64,000 nt of DNA from Mesocentrotus franciscanus (Eukaryota; Echinodermata; Echinoidea; Camarodonta; Strongylocentrotidae), in the NCBI GenBank assembly GCA_037976565.1, contig CP137686.1, positions 27,562,626 through 27,626,625 of the forward strand, read 5' to 3'. The notes below the pieces were generated by a model. That model saw only the letters and a list, made by a program, of their open reading frames with translations, had not been told where the DNA came from and did not search any database. This document shows positions 30,873 through 43,882 of this stretch, piece by piece (position 1 is the stretch's first letter; every line of letters begins with the position of its first letter). The position numbers and the translations under genes are program-made.

Positions 30873-33800
30873 ATGTCGGAGCTTACATCTCTTGATTCGG
30901 TGTACCTCAGCACCGTGCTAGCTGACACAGTGGATCAGTTGGCGGTGCTGGGGAAGATCATGCCCTCAACTTTTGAAGGAAGGCAGGATGCAAATGAGGT
31001 AGATCATATTAAATTAGATTTCAAAACCTTTTAAAATGTAATCTAGACTCCATGCTGCATGCTGTACATGTCATTCACAAACATTGTTTAAATAGCAATG
31101 CTTGATAATGATTTTTCCAACTGTGTACCATTTAGATCTGTCCCCTCCCTCTCCCTCTCCACCCCCCCCTCTCTTCCCCCCTCTCTCTCTCTTGTGAGGG
31201 GATGTAGAATAGCTAGTGCTCTTGAAGGTTATGGTTTCACTTTCACACTGTCATGAGAGAGATTGAAATGAAGTTATTCCACACAAAAAAGCATTTCTCA
31301 AATTATGATCTGTGGAATTTGTCCAATAAGAAAAAGGATGGACAGAAAAATTGAATTATTTCTATTACCGTATTTAACATGCACGTGTGTCTTGGTATAG
31401 CATTTAATTGCTGGTCATATAATCAAATTAGTGAAAATTGTTCTAAAATATGAAATAATTCATTTTATGTAATAAAATGCTGACATTTTTATGAAATGTA
31501 GTTGATAGATATTGAATGCTACTGTTATTTTTTTCCATCAATCAACTAACATGTTGAATGTCAAATATTGATAATCAATTTGGTTGGAGATGAAATTAGA
31601 TCCTCGACAGCCAAAAGAACCTAAATGTAGACTATAGTCGAAGTGTTTCAAAAAGTGACAATAAAATTTGAAATACATTAAAATTTAATATATTTCAAAA
31701 TTTTGAATGATAATTTCTTTTTACCAGTTTCCATTAATTAAAAAGCATCTGAATTTTGAATTATGAATAATTAGATGGTTGGAGATGAAATTAGCCAGAT
31801 CCTGGACAGCCAAAAGAACCTGGAGTCGAAGTATGAGAATCTGATGCAGCAGAGGGGCGACCTTCGGGCGGGGCCGAAACGAGATGCACGCCGTCTGCAG
31901 GACAACAACCAGGAGATTGGGTCTGTCGTGGGCAATCTCCGGACTGCGAATCAGACGTTTGCCAAGAGTCTGAAGCAGAGTCCGTTGACATCTGATAATC
32001 TATATAAGATGCAGGATGACAGGTAGGAGAAAATTGAGATTTTTTTTTTAACCTAAACAATACTTATTGGATGGATATATCCTAAAGGTTGTCTTTTACC
32101 CTAATAGATGTATGGGGGTGAGGGGGGGGGGGGAATAGAAAATTGGAGAAATCTATTTGATTTTCTATAAACTTTTTATCAATACTGCATTTTGGTGAGG
32201 GTTAGGTCATTATTATCTCCCATGTCTCTTCCATCCCTTTACTCTCAAATCGCCCCTTTTCCTGTTCACTTATAAATGAGACCTCAGTGCTTGAATTAAT
32301 TGTTGTTACTCAAAATTAAATGTTTTTATCATGTTTATCAAATTACAATCTCTAACGTTATTCAGCTCTTTGGCTTTTAATTAATTTCAGTTTCATAAAT
32401 ACCTCTTTCAATTGAATTAAATGTATTTCAAGTTAACAACCACTGGAATTGGGATAGAAGAATTTATGCCGCAGTTACATGTACTAGGTGAATTTTTTTC
32501 TGCCCCTGCCGTTCCAGTGGTTGCATTATCTGTACTTGAATAATTACCTTTTTTCTGATTTTTTAATGTATTTTGAAAATGTTTCTTTATTGACAAATAA
32601 AATAATGATAATAATAATGACAAATTCCAAGTTCATAGAACAGTTCACATTAATGATTGTATTGATGTTGTCCCATAGACAATTCCTTCAAGATGTCTTA
32701 AGTGCGACGTTGGATGAGATGAATCAAGAGAAGATGTTTACTGCCCTTATCCAGTCTGTTACCATGGAGAAAAATAAAAAAGCAGAGCTTCAGAACACCA
32801 TCCTCAAGTAAGTCAATCTAGTCATTTTTAGAACTTTTTTGTTGTGCTTCATTGCTTCATTTTTCATTTTTAACGAGTATTTTATTAATTTAATTCCAGA
32901 CTGATATTATTTTTTCTACAGCTATTCCCGTCTCCAATATGCTAGTAGAATGAAGACAAAGTATTATTAAAGGGGCATATAGGTCAATTGACCATACGGA
33001 ACTCCCGACATCCTTTGACCAGTCACTGCAGGGTCTAGTGGTTCACACCCGTTCTGGCTTGCCCTCGCCGGTGTGAAACTGCCACCAGTTCCACGAGAGA
33101 GTGCCGTTAGTAACTTGCAAGAGCTACCGGTACTTACCCACCTTTGCAAGCAGCCTTCATGAAAGTGAAGGTGGTCATTGTCGCTTCGTGACAGACAGCT
33201 ACTACTACTATTACTACTACTACGTATACCTGTGAATTGTGTGTTTGTGAGAATTACTTTACAACCCAATTTTTTTTGTTTTAAATTATTCTTATTGCAA
33301 ACATAGCAAAAAAAGGGGGCAACTTAATTTGATGTATGGAGTAACTTTTATTGAAGAGGCACTTTCTTGGGTTTTCTTCAGTAGGGAGTAAACACTTTGT
33401 GTACATGTAGGAAAATACACTGTATTTTGGATGTCATTCTATGTGTCTATGTGCAGTGTACTAGTAATTTCAATGTCTAAATGTTTATTTTTATATTTAC
33501 TTTTTTTCATCAGGGAAGAAGAAGGTCGTAAGAAAATCAGATCACTGCAGAAACAGATTTCCACAGTACGAGTAGAAAGAGAGGAGGAGACACAGCAAAG
33601 GAATCAGATGATTGCCCATTTGAAAGGTGGGTTTGATGTTTAAATGCTGATCAACCCATGACTACCAGTAGTTGTTCCTAAGGGGGAGGGGGTAATGATC
33701 CCATAGGGTTATTATTATTATTTTTTTTAGGGGGTCATACTTCCCATGAGGATCAAACACACACACATATTAATTTTCTCATGGGGTGATTTGTAAGTTT

Positions 33801-36779
33801 TATGGGGGTGATTAAAATCCATTTGCACTACAAGGGGTCAACAGCACTGATTAAGAAATGTGGGGGGGGGGGGTAATGAGCAAGAATAATAAATGTGGCA
33901 ATGAGGCAAGAAAGATTAAAATCTACCGTTGTTGATCAAATCTGGAGATGGTTTGTTAAATTGCACTTCAGAATCACATAAGTGCTAGTTCCATTAAGGT
34001 TCTAGTCTGAGCTATATATGTAAAGCTTCAAAATGTTGCCAATTTCAAGAAGAAAAGGTGATCCGTTTAGCACCTATTTAATTGCTGTCATGAATTATAA
34101 TTGACCGTTTCAGATCAGCTGCAGGAGATGAAGGCAAAGACTAGCATGGAGGGCAAGTATGTGCAGAAAGATGCGGAGGTTGCCGTGGGACAGATGCAGA
34201 AAAGATGCTTTCTCACTGAGAAGGAGATGAGGGATGAAATAGAGGTGAGATGAAATTCAATGGTGGTGGTAATGTTGATGGTTGTGGTGGTGGTGTATTT
34301 GATGGTCGGTGGTGTTGGTGGTGGTGTGGTGATGTAGTTGTGACAATGGTGATAATGGTGATGGTGGTGGCAGTTCTGGTGGTGATGGTGATGGTGAAGA
34401 TGATAACAACAGTAATAAGGATGAGGATAAAGAGATGATGATGAGGAGGAGGAGGAGGGGGAGGAGGAGGAGGAGAGGGGGAGGGGGGAAGAGAGGAGGA
34501 TAGTGAGAGGTACATAGGTGTAGAAAATACAAAAGCTATTTTGATTGATTGTTCAAATAGAAAATTTGTGATGCTGATGTTCATAATACAACAGGTTGGA
34601 ACAGCAATTTAATATAATACTATTTTCCACTTTTTTTTCATGTTACAGCTTTTGAAACAGAAAGTTGACGAGGAGCAGAGAGTAAACACAGAAATAGAGA
34701 CGTATCTCAAGAGGCATCAAACTGTAAGTTAAAAAATATTCAGTAATGAATAAATATTTGATATAAAACCTCATTATAAGAGCTAAGCACAATGTCTTTT
34801 AAAAGAGAATAACAGGTGAATTTAAAGTGCATCAAAAAATTTGAGTAATCCAGGATTAATTAAGTCACAAATTTGTCCCAAAGTAATCAATTCAAGAGCA
34901 ACCATGACAATGAATTCGAAGCCTACCGGAGTATACATTATAGTATATCTAGTCACTGAAATTGTAATTTAGACAATGGCTTATTTAGTCATTAAATGTG
35001 TTTAGAGGAGTAATTTCAAGCTTTTGATGTCTTTGTAAACATGATTTTCATAACGATTGGCATCCTGAAATATCCCTTTTTTGTTGTTTTTTAGGAAGTG
35101 GATGAGAAGGGTTAGTATTGGCTGTGGAAGATGTCTCTGATGTCTTTGTATTTATTAATATCTTAATTATTTTTAAAAAAACATCAAATAATCTCACAAA
35201 TGTTCCTCTTTTTCTCTTTCTTGTAGGAAATGGAGGAGAAGGTCGAGTACTGGATGGAGAAGTATGACAAAGATGTGGAAGCAAAGACTCATGAGCTAGA
35301 AGTCCTCAAGGCCTCAAAGTCAAATGATCTAGCAAGGCTCCAAGAACTCACCAAATTGGTAAGAACCTCTTCTAAATTTCGCTCTAGTGTTGTACTTTCA
35401 CATTTATTTAAATCACTTTATAAATACTCTTTATTATTGTTATTTTTTAAAAGAATCTAAGTGTCTGACATGATTGCAGAGACATTGACTTACAGGCAAT
35501 TATTACCGTGCTGTACTGCCCTATAAATCATGTACAGATTTAGTAAGATGTTGTAATGTTTACATATTTCAAAATATGATGCACAGTGCTACTTGAAGTT
35601 TCTTAGGGGATTGCTTGCAAATCTTTGTGATCATGTTGCTTAAAATGGATTAATGAATAATGTAGAATAGATGTTGTGTGAATGTTTTCATTTCTCAAAC
35701 TGGGACATTATTCTAAATGCATTCTCAGGCAAGCAAGTAATATATAATTAATTTCTGCTGTTACAAGGAAAATAAACCTGTCAATGAATTATTGATTGAC
35801 CATGCCTCTTGTTATCTTTTATCTATCCTAGTATGTAGAATATGAACAGGTGTGTGTAGAGGACAGGATAGAGAAAGAGAAAGCAAGACGTAAAGCTGAA
35901 CAGCAAGAAGAGGAGCTCAAATCATGTGTCTCGGTAAGATACAATAATGATACATTCATAATGTTATGTAAGGTATAAATGATAATCAAATATAGACAGA
36001 GCTACCCAAGAAATTCAAATCAGTTCCAACACAAGAATTCCTGAAAGTAGACTACAAACCCTTACCAAAGAAATCCATATCATCTGAAATAATAATTCAG
36101 ATGCTTTCAAATGATGCCAATGGTCATGCATCTCTGAATACCATTGCCTTTTGTGCAGAATTTCAGTTGGTATACTTTCTCGTAACACACAAGCATAGAC
36201 ATTTTTCCTGATGCCGTTGCACATGAGGCAGGACGGTATCAGTGACTTGATCGCTCTTTGACCTGCCATGTTTCAGTACCATCGTAACCTAAGTGACTGC
36301 AAATGAACAGTGCAAACATTGTGTTGAATTACTGGAGTTTGAGCTAATTGATATAACAAGTGAATTAGGCTTAATTGATAATGATAGTAGAAATCTATAT
36401 AGCGCTTTTTCCACTGAATACAAAACATATTGAGAAGTCTTCCTTGGGTCAGCGTTGGAGTTATAATATCCAAAGACACCAAGCAGTGACAGAGTGAGTT
36501 CAATGAATGTAAATGGCTTTAGAATATATGTCCGTTTGAATTAGTAGGGGTAATAATGCATGTGTAACAGTTATGACAGACCAGAAAGATGAGAACAAAG
36601 CCTATTTTTCTAGTATACTAACATTTGTTTCTATTTGTCCTTTTTCTGTGTAGCTCCAGTCTTGGTGGCGAGGAGTCATGGTCAGGAAGCAGCTGGGACC
36701 GTACAGCAAGAAGAAGAAGAAGAAGGGAAAGAAAGGAAAGAAGGGGTCAGGAAAGAAGAAGGGAAAGAAGAAGAAGTAG
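30873..36779 (+). CDS. IQCG: IQ domain-containing protein G / dynein regulatory complex subunit 9
   Basis: Complete in nine exons: 30873-30998, 31775-32022, 32679-32807, 33514-33626, 34114-34244, 34649-34723, 35227-35358, 35832-35933 and 36654-36779. Their 1182 nt give 393 aa (human about 440), all GT-AG, with the phase closed throughout. The N-terminus reads [20 protein letters not shown]. The middle is mostly coiled coil with alternating Lys/Glu. The last exon starts with an IQ motif, [15 protein letters not shown], which binds calmodulin, and ends in a Lys/Gly-rich tail ([20 protein letters not shown]). DRC9 sits in the nexin-dynein regulatory complex linking axonemal doublets and is needed for ciliary and sperm-flagellar beating. 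Intron 1 and intron 6 contain decayed copies of the starts of exons 2 and 7. Upstream exons for the 5' UTR were not resolved. Confidence 0.92.
31581..31645 (+). pseudogene. decayed duplicate of the start of IQCG exon 2
   Basis: 'tggttggagatgaaattag' and 'gacagccaaaagaacct' recur here 195 bp before the real exon (31776-31834), with a small deletion and a small insertion between blocks. The acceptor AG is absent and stop codons have appeared, so it is not usable as an exon. Confidence 0.85.
32970..33240 (+). repeat. possible tRNA-derived SINE with a (TAC)n-like tail
   Basis: 'gggtctagtggttcacacc' (about 33030-33048) resembles the D-arm/A-box of tRNA-Glu. 'caccagttccacgag' about 50 nt later is a weak B-box. 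The segment ends in a 'ctactactactattactact' tail at 33200-33222. It lies in IQCG intron 3. The B-box is poor, so the call is tentative. Confidence 0.4.
34252..34500. repeat. (GGT)n / (GATGGT)n / (GGA)n simple repeats in IQCG intron 5
   Basis: Low-complexity repeats begin within about 10 nt of the exon 5 donor (GTGAGA at 34245). The proline/histidine-rich antisense frames here are artefacts of the repeat. Confidence 0.9.
35095..35134 (+). pseudogene. decayed duplicate of the start of IQCG exon 7
   Basis: After 'ttgttttttag' the sequence 'gaagtggatgagaagg' followed by 'agtattggctgtggaagatg' parallels exon 7 (35227-35266), which reads 'gaaatggaggagaagg' then 'agtactggatggagaagtatg'. The acceptor is intact and GTTAGT at 35111 could act as a donor, making a 16-nt frame-shifting mini-exon. 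Confidence 0.6.
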
Positions 36780-37676
36780 ATCGCTCATTCTATCCAGACC
36801 ATAGTTTATCAATTCTCATTTCAATTCTATGCCCCAGTTCACCGTCACTCCCTGCACAAGTTTAATTGTAAATTGAAATGTACGGATACAAGATATTTAT
36901 TAAAAACATGTGTAGCTGACATTATGGGGCGATTGTTGCACTGATAATTGTACATTTCAAATGGTTCAAATTCTGGTACCAAAAGTAAACCACTGCCTGG
37001 TAATATGATATAGTTGTACACCTTTTCCAAATATAAGAAGGTAATGCTATCAATATTTGCTTATCATATCATTATATTCATTCACAAGTAATCTTGTGAT
37101 TACTTACAGTTTCATTGGGAGAATGTTGGCTGAAATCTTATCAAAGAAAAACTAGAGCCAACTGATGATAACGGAGCTTGAATGCCAACTATACTTTGTA
37201 ATATGTATTTAAAAATTTGGGGAAGAATGATTGGATCAGTCTTATACAGTCTGAATTATTCCAAATACTGTTAAGACAATTCTGATTATTGTTTTGATAT
37301 CTGCTCCCCCCCCCTCCCCCATGGCAAACTGTTATGGTGATTTCATACTGACATGTTATTTCTCAAGTTGGCATTGCTTTTCACAAGTCATTCTTTAGGT
37401 GGTGGGGGTTAGAATTTCTTATGATAAAGATAAGTGTGCATTTACACAACTTAATCTCTCAATCCTTTTAAGAAAATGGAAAACAGTTAGCCCTCAGTAA
37501 CATTTTTTTTTGGAAGTATTTTGAAAGCAAAGGATACTCCAGGAACACTTATAGATTGTGGCTTTAGCTTGAATAGTAAAATTATTAAAATAGTAAATGT
37601 TATAAGTCAAATGTACTTTGAAATGGAATATATATCATCCCTATACCTGTATTTCTCCGTCCATTTCTGTATGTGT

Positions 37677-37682
37677 AAATAA
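37677..37682 (+). promoter_or_regulatory. polyadenylation signal AATAAA of IQCG
   Basis: AATAAA about 900 nt after the IQCG stop, followed within 30 nt by a GT-rich stretch ('tgtgttttgtgcc') suitable for cleavage-factor binding. The interval 36780-37676 is therefore read as the 3' UTR. From 37700 to 40600 I see only AT-rich intergenic sequence plus the CT tract at 38981-39060. Confidence 0.6.
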
Positions 37683-38980
37683 AATTATCTCTGTATGAAA
37701 TGTGTTTTGTGCCTTTTTCTATTTAGCTTTTAGTGCCTTCCCCGTGTGTGTAACTCGGTAAATTCAAAATACCCGTCGTCTTAGGGAACGAATCATCGTG
37801 ACAAAAAACAACTGGTTCCCTATTATTGTAATGAATAGAAATAGCCTTGTGTATTTTTTAAATAACTGCAATTGGCTACAATGTTGGAAAAAAAAAGAAA
37901 ATAGCAATAGTGTGATGAAATATTGTAACAAGTAGAACAAGCTTCATATATTCTGGAGTAAAAAGTAGCAATAGCAACTTGAATAATTGCAAATTGATAA
38001 TTATCAATGGGTACTTGATCCACACCTATAAAAACAAAAATTGTTAAGAATCTCTCAACATAAAAATACCACTATATTAAAGTAGCTTAGACACAAAAAT
38101 AATTAAGCATCATTCAATTATGAAATGTCATTTTTAATGCATACTATGTTTAATTACATTCACATATGATCCTAAATACTATTTTCAATGGACATGGGAA
38201 AGATACATTTTGGATTTTCTGATTCAAATTGATCAATACTTATACACAGAGAAGGTAGAGTTTGACATTATAGGTCAAACCTGTATAAGGTTAAGACATC
38301 CTGAAATGTACAAGAATTATTGATGATCAGGATGAAACATACAAGCAATGAATTGTGAATCATGAAATCAACCAGAAATCCACCTACAGATTGTCTTATC
38401 ACATTCCACTTGTCAATCAAGTAGTGAAATTGACTTCCAAGCAGGATGAAATTTACAGGTGATGAATTGTAATGTACTGTGATATGTACACTGGTAGGGT
38501 AAACAAGGAGGAATGTAGTTCAGTTTGGCCTGTGATGAAGTGGTTGAATATTTGCTTCAAATTATTTATTTAGAAAAACAAACTTAATACTGTGGTAACA
38601 TATATTTATTGATACCACGTTAGTTACTTTTCTTTTAAAATTTAACACGCTATAACATTTTGACCGAAAGGTATACATGAAGATAGACCTAGATATACAG
38701 ATAGAAAGAGGCAAGAGAGATAAAGAGTCAGAAAGAGAGAGAATGAAAGCATATGAAAATAAAGTTCAGTTCAGTTCAGTTTATTAATATCATCATTTTG
38801 CAGCCTCGGCTGAATTGCATGACAATTTACAATTAAAAACATATATTTCTTTAACAATTGTTTCAAATAATACCAGTTAAAATACAATATAATAAACAAA
38901 GATACAGTGAAATAAAAATGTATGAAGTGAAGTCATGAAAATGGTCTTTTCACATTTCACAGTATCATTACTTAAATCCC

Positions 38981-38986
38981 CCCCCC

Positions 38987-39040
<54 letters not shown>

Positions 39041-39060
39041 TCTCTCCCGGCCTCTCTCTC
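38981..39060. repeat. (CT)n microsatellite
   Basis: A long, nearly pure CT run with minor interruptions. The Arg/Glu-rich antisense frame here is an artefact of the repeat. Confidence 0.95.
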
Positions 39061-40608
39061 TTTCTGTCCATTAACTCCTTATCTTTCCCTCTACTCTTTT
39101 GTCTACCCCTCCACCTCTAATTTGTTTTCTTAACATCATTTCCTTAGTAGGCCTAAGTTTAATATATGTAGCACTAGCACATTCACTATCTTGATTTATT
39201 TTACACTTGACAAATGATCTTGTACATAGATGCATAATTTACATATTTCAGTTTTTTTAATTTCTTTATCTCAAGATGTACATGCATAGTCATTCATCAT
39301 ATGAAGGGACATTTGCATATAAAACAACTCTGCATATGCTTTATGCACAAGAATGGACGACACATGAAATTACTCTGTGAAATTAAGGCCCACATTCATA
39401 AAGATGAGCTTAGTCAAACTTGGTGAAACTAGCTTACTCATGCAATCACACGGTTTATGGAGTGCCAAACATTAACAAAAATTGTAGAGAATAAAAAGCC
39501 TGATACTAGGCACTAAAATGTAATATTTAACAAAATGAATAACTAAAATAAACCAAGTCATGGGATGAAAAGTTATAAATTGAATTTACTTATGTTGACA
39601 TGATTTTTCTTTCATTTAGCTACAAAACTATAGGAATTTTAATGGAATGAAGTTGATACTTGGCATGCCATAAATCAATGAACTAACTCTACCCTTTTAA
39701 TCTGGGTTTTAACACAGAATAAAGCTATAATGCTTCATGAATAATGGCCATAACTTCTGTATTATGAAATCTACTTAAAGAATTAACATAAACAATCTTG
39801 CTATAGCGCTACGGAGATTACAGTACTGTTTTAATGCAAGATCTATTTTCCTTCCAATCCAAATGAATTCATTCACAGTTTACCAACAATAATATATGAC
39901 GGTCAGATGCATACCGGTATAATAAATTATGAAACTTTACAACAGTACACACAAGTAGGTTTAACAGAAGGCTGATTCATGTGAAGAATTATTCTAATAC
40001 CTGAATTTGATTAAGGCAGCTTCAGAATGCACTTGATATAATTTGTACATGTCTCTTACAAAATTCCAGGGATTCATATTCAAATAAAATTCAAATAAAG
40101 GTAATACTTGATTCATATTTTTACATGCACTTTTAGATGGAAAATCAGATGCGAGAAATAAAAAAAAAAAGCAGAAACCTCGCTATTTGTCATAGACTAC
40201 TATTTTCATGAATCTCAAAATGTAGTTCCATAATTCAATCATTTTGCAGCATGAATTCTTGTCAGAATCTGGACCCCTATGGAAAAAGTTTCACCCACGT
40301 AAACATTTCTCTTCCTTGCGAGTTTCATGTTTATAATTTCAAACTGTTTATTGATAAATTTCACAAATATTTGGGAGTCATACTTCCATCTTCAGGTGAT
40401 GAAGAACCCATAATATATTTCCTCATTTCATTTGATGGAATACAAGTAAATATTTGAGAAATGAGAGTATAATTTGTAAGAAATTTAAAAAAAAGACAGA
40501 TGTAAATTCCTATGGACATATATATAAACAAAATTTCATTCTGGTCTCTCCAAAAGATGTCTGTTGGGGCAACATAAAGATATTTGTTTTAAAGACATTC
40601 AAATAAAA

Positions 40609-43119
40609 TCACAGTTGCACATTTACCGTTGTTTCGGCACCTAGCTTGACTTTATAATTGGTTGCAAAATTCTTCAGCTGTTCTTGGAATAGTGTGATAT
40701 TTTCCCAATTTTCTTTCTTGGTCAAATTCTCTCCTCCAATCCGGGCGTATAGCTCCGCCGGACGCTTATTCCAAGACAGAACGATCCAGTTCATACGCGT
40801 ACATCCTCTTTGTTCATACGCACACTGAGAGGAATAGAGAAAAGAGATTGGAAAATTATTTCAGAAATTTGTTTAGTTTCTAACGGTGCAAAGGCACATG
40901 AGGCTAGGTTATTGAACCTATCAAATGTCTTGGACAGTTATAGAATAAACACGCAAAAACTTGAGGATTAAATAACGGTTTCAACTTTCAAGAACCTAGC
41001 TGGTCCTAGACTGCATTCCACTGGGGCAGGGTTTTCACACTTTCATAACTTTAGAAATTCCTTGAATTTTACCTGCAAACATCATTCAAACATTTACTTA
41101 TTTAAAAATCATGACTTACACTTAGACCACAAAAATACCTTAACAATAAGACTTCCAACGGACTTGTAATAAGAATTTTACTAAGTGTTCTGAATTAACA
41201 GATTTCAAAATCTGAAGCAAATTTCTATTCCAAGTTAATGCTGTACTCACCTTTGCAACAGACTGCATCAATGATGTTCCAAGCCCACTACCTATGTATT
41301 AAAGGAGAAAAGGAGTTTTTCAAAGAAATATATTTATGATAACAATAGTGACATTTATACTGGGTACATATCTATCCCATAGGATATACTCAAAGCACCT
41401 ATAATGTAATGCTTACCCTGGCTTTAGCCCAATGCCCTGAGGCACTGAAAACGCTTGATGAATAACACCCTATCAGGCACCAATTTACTACACCTGGGTG
41501 GAGAGTGACAAATATAGATTAATGTCTTGCCACAGAACATTAGATACTAGATCCTTACTGAGACCTAACTATGCACTTGAAAAGAACAGTTTTCAACAAG
41601 TTTATGACATCAATCCTTTGCAAGCCATGGATGACTATTCCTGCCCTAGAATTTGAATGTTGAACAATTTGTTTGGACAAAGACTGTCTACATTTCCCCA
41701 GATACAAAAAGAGTGACCTCTTTCATACAGTTTAACATCTGTGAAAAGTATTCTATGCCCAATTTATCAAAGACAGCAAATCTTGAAAAAAACTTCACTT
41801 TTAAATTTTAAATGACAACTTTCCAAAAATATTTGCAACCTACAAGAGGTTAACCAACCAACCAACTTTGAGCTATTTATCAACATAAATTGACTGTGAA
41901 ATAATTGTCTATACCTACCTCTATGGGCTGGTGTGACATATAGATCATCCAAGTAAGCAGTACGGCCCTTCCATGAGCTATACATGTAGGAGAAAGAGCT
42001 ATAAGCGACAGTCGCGTTGGATTTGGTGCACACCCCAACTAACAGGTGTACATAGGGTTGGTCACAGAATGCATCAGCTCTTAGTTCTGAAAATGAAAAT
42101 TAAGAAACATAACATTAACAAATGATTTTTATGTTGATATTAGCTCAGTGGTTTCGTAACCAGGAGGTCCCGGGTTCAAAACCAAGTCGATGCGCTAGTT
42201 CCCTTTGGTAGGGCATTAATCCTCATTACCAATTTCCTCAGAGAGGACTTAAAGCCATTGGTCCCCTGGTTGCTTTAACTTACAAGCATATGCTTCCTTA
42301 GCAGTCAGGTTAAAAAAACAAAAAACAAAGTGATCAAGACCAGGTTATTTATTCAATTTGTATCCCTCATGTAAATGAATATTTTAATCTCATTGGAGTT
42401 TGTGATTTTATTTGATTAAAAAATTAAGGCAAGTCTATGCTCTGGGTGAATTTTTTCAATTAGTATTGGGTAGAAAAAGCTGTTGACGTTAACTTGGACT
42501 TGCTAATGTTAACTTCCTAAAGCGATCAAAACTCCTTTACTTTGACTGTAGATCCAAGCTGCAGTTATATATATTTCATGATTTAGTATGGTTTGATCAA
42601 TGTTCATACACCATACAAGCACAGGGAGTTACGTTTTCATTCATGTTGCTCTTATGCTACTACAAATTATGTATGTACATATAGACTGCATCTAGAAGAG
42701 ATTTTTGCAAATTTGTCATGTGTATCGATCTCTTGATTTTTTTTCTTCAAAATGTTATGATTTATATCACACAGACCCCGACCCCACTCCCCAACTACAT
42801 TTTTCCAAAGCCATCAATATACAAAGTTTGGCCAACCCAGTTCTAGTTGTTTACACGCAATATGATGAATACTGTTTTGGGGCAACCAAAAAACATTATG
42901 CTATAAACCAACTGACACCATGCAAATTGCCCAAACTCTGTTAAAGACGTACAGCTCTGCATTCTCTCTCTCTCTCTCTTCAAAATGGAAAATGTTCTTA
43001 CTCTCCGGTGTCATTTCGCATTGGTCTGGCATACTCTCATACTCTGCAAGTTCCTTGATGAGTCTTACAATCTCCTCACAATCATCTGGTCCAGCCTTTC
43101 TGATCAAGTATGTTGCCAT
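40609..43119 (-). CDS. SAT1: diamine (spermidine/spermine) N1-acetyltransferase-like GNAT enzyme
   Basis: Complete in four exons: 43119-43002, 42086-41919, 41291-41251 and 40824-40609. Their 543 nt give 180 aa (human SAT1 is 171), in phase 1/1/0 with canonical splice sites. The N-terminus reads MATYLIRKAGPDDCEEIVRL then IKELAEYESMPDQ, typical of the SSAT family. TAYLDDLYVTPAHRGSGLGT is GNAT motif A, where R-G-x-G-L-G/T binds the acetyl-CoA pyrophosphate. LSWNKRPAELYARIGG is motif B with its Tyr general acid. The family acetylates the N1 amine of spermidine, spermine or related substrates (SAT2-like members act on thialysine) in the cytosol for polyamine catabolism and export. The SAT1/SAT2 distinction is not resolved by eye. 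A SINE lies in intron 1. A candidate AATAAA lies at 40345-40350. The region upstream of the ATG holds the BEL/Pao insertion. Confidence 0.9.
42141..42310 (+). repeat. tRNA-derived SINE
   Basis: A box TAGCTCAGTGG (42141-42151) and B box GGGTTCAAAACC (42172-42183) at tRNA-like spacing. The body 'ctagttccctttggtagggc' and 'atcctcattacc' is shared with the inverted copy at 3590-3745. It ends in an A-rich tail near 42312-42328. It lies in the first intron of the acetyltransferase gene, antisense to it. Confidence 0.8.
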
Positions 43120-43526
43120 GGTTATCTGTGAATGTAAAACAAGAGACAGGCTATATAGTTAAGTCAGTGGTATTTATTTTGTTCAAATTCGTACTTAATC
43201 AATTAAAAAAAAACACTTATAAGCTGCATGGTCTAGCTTAGGCTACAGGAATACCTGAAAATGTGGACTAGCTGCTGTTAGTTATAATTCCCCACAATGT
43301 GGACTAAATATTGTAAGTAATTTTTCCCACATTCCATGCATGCATGAGCACATCTCTAATCTAGCAAAAAATAACTGTTATGATGATGAATTCCAAGGCC
43401 TAATGGGACTTGAAGATGATCTTATTAAGTTATTTGCCATATTACTTAGTACTACTAGAGTACTCTGTATAGATCTACTAGTACTGTACTCTGTAGGCCT
43501 ATAGTAGCTTCTTCGGTGCCACGTAA

Positions 43527-43600
43527 AAATGTCAGAGGAAAAAATGTCAGAGGTAAAAATGTCAGAGGTAAAAATGTCAGAGGTAAAAATGTCAGAGGTG
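43527..43600. repeat. 16-bp minisatellite, five units
   Basis: The unit 'aaaatgtcagaggtaa' is repeated about five times with one variant. It has no spacers, so it is not a CRISPR-like array. It lies about 280 bp left of the LTR element. Confidence 0.95.
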
Positions 43601-43882
43601 TATTCTCGTACTGATTTAGGTGCTGTGCAGACCTAGTGACGCAATAAAAGGCCTACAACTATAATAATGCAATGTGCAGCTAAAAAGACATCCAGAGCTT
43701 AACAGAGCTTGGATCAATTGCAATCTAGCTAGAACTAGAAGTAGAAATCTACACTATATTATATGTCACTAATTTCTATTCAATTGAGATAGACTAGGCC
43801 TAGGTCTATATAATAAAACCATTATTCATTACGTCATGAGATGACAGAAAAAACAATCAGAGGCATCTAAACTGACACTCAC

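Noticed and set aside
34213..34584. 123-codon Pro/His/Ser-rich minus-strand frame
   Set aside because: Produced by the GGT/GGA simple repeats of IQCG intron 5.
42141..42215. Possible functional tRNA gene from the A and B boxes
   Set aside because: No acceptor stem pairing or anticodon arm; the sequence continues as a repeat shared with 3590-3745, so it is a SINE.
43527..43600. Short regular repeat resembling a CRISPR array
   Set aside because: Contiguous 16-bp units without spacers in a eukaryotic genome; a simple minisatellite.
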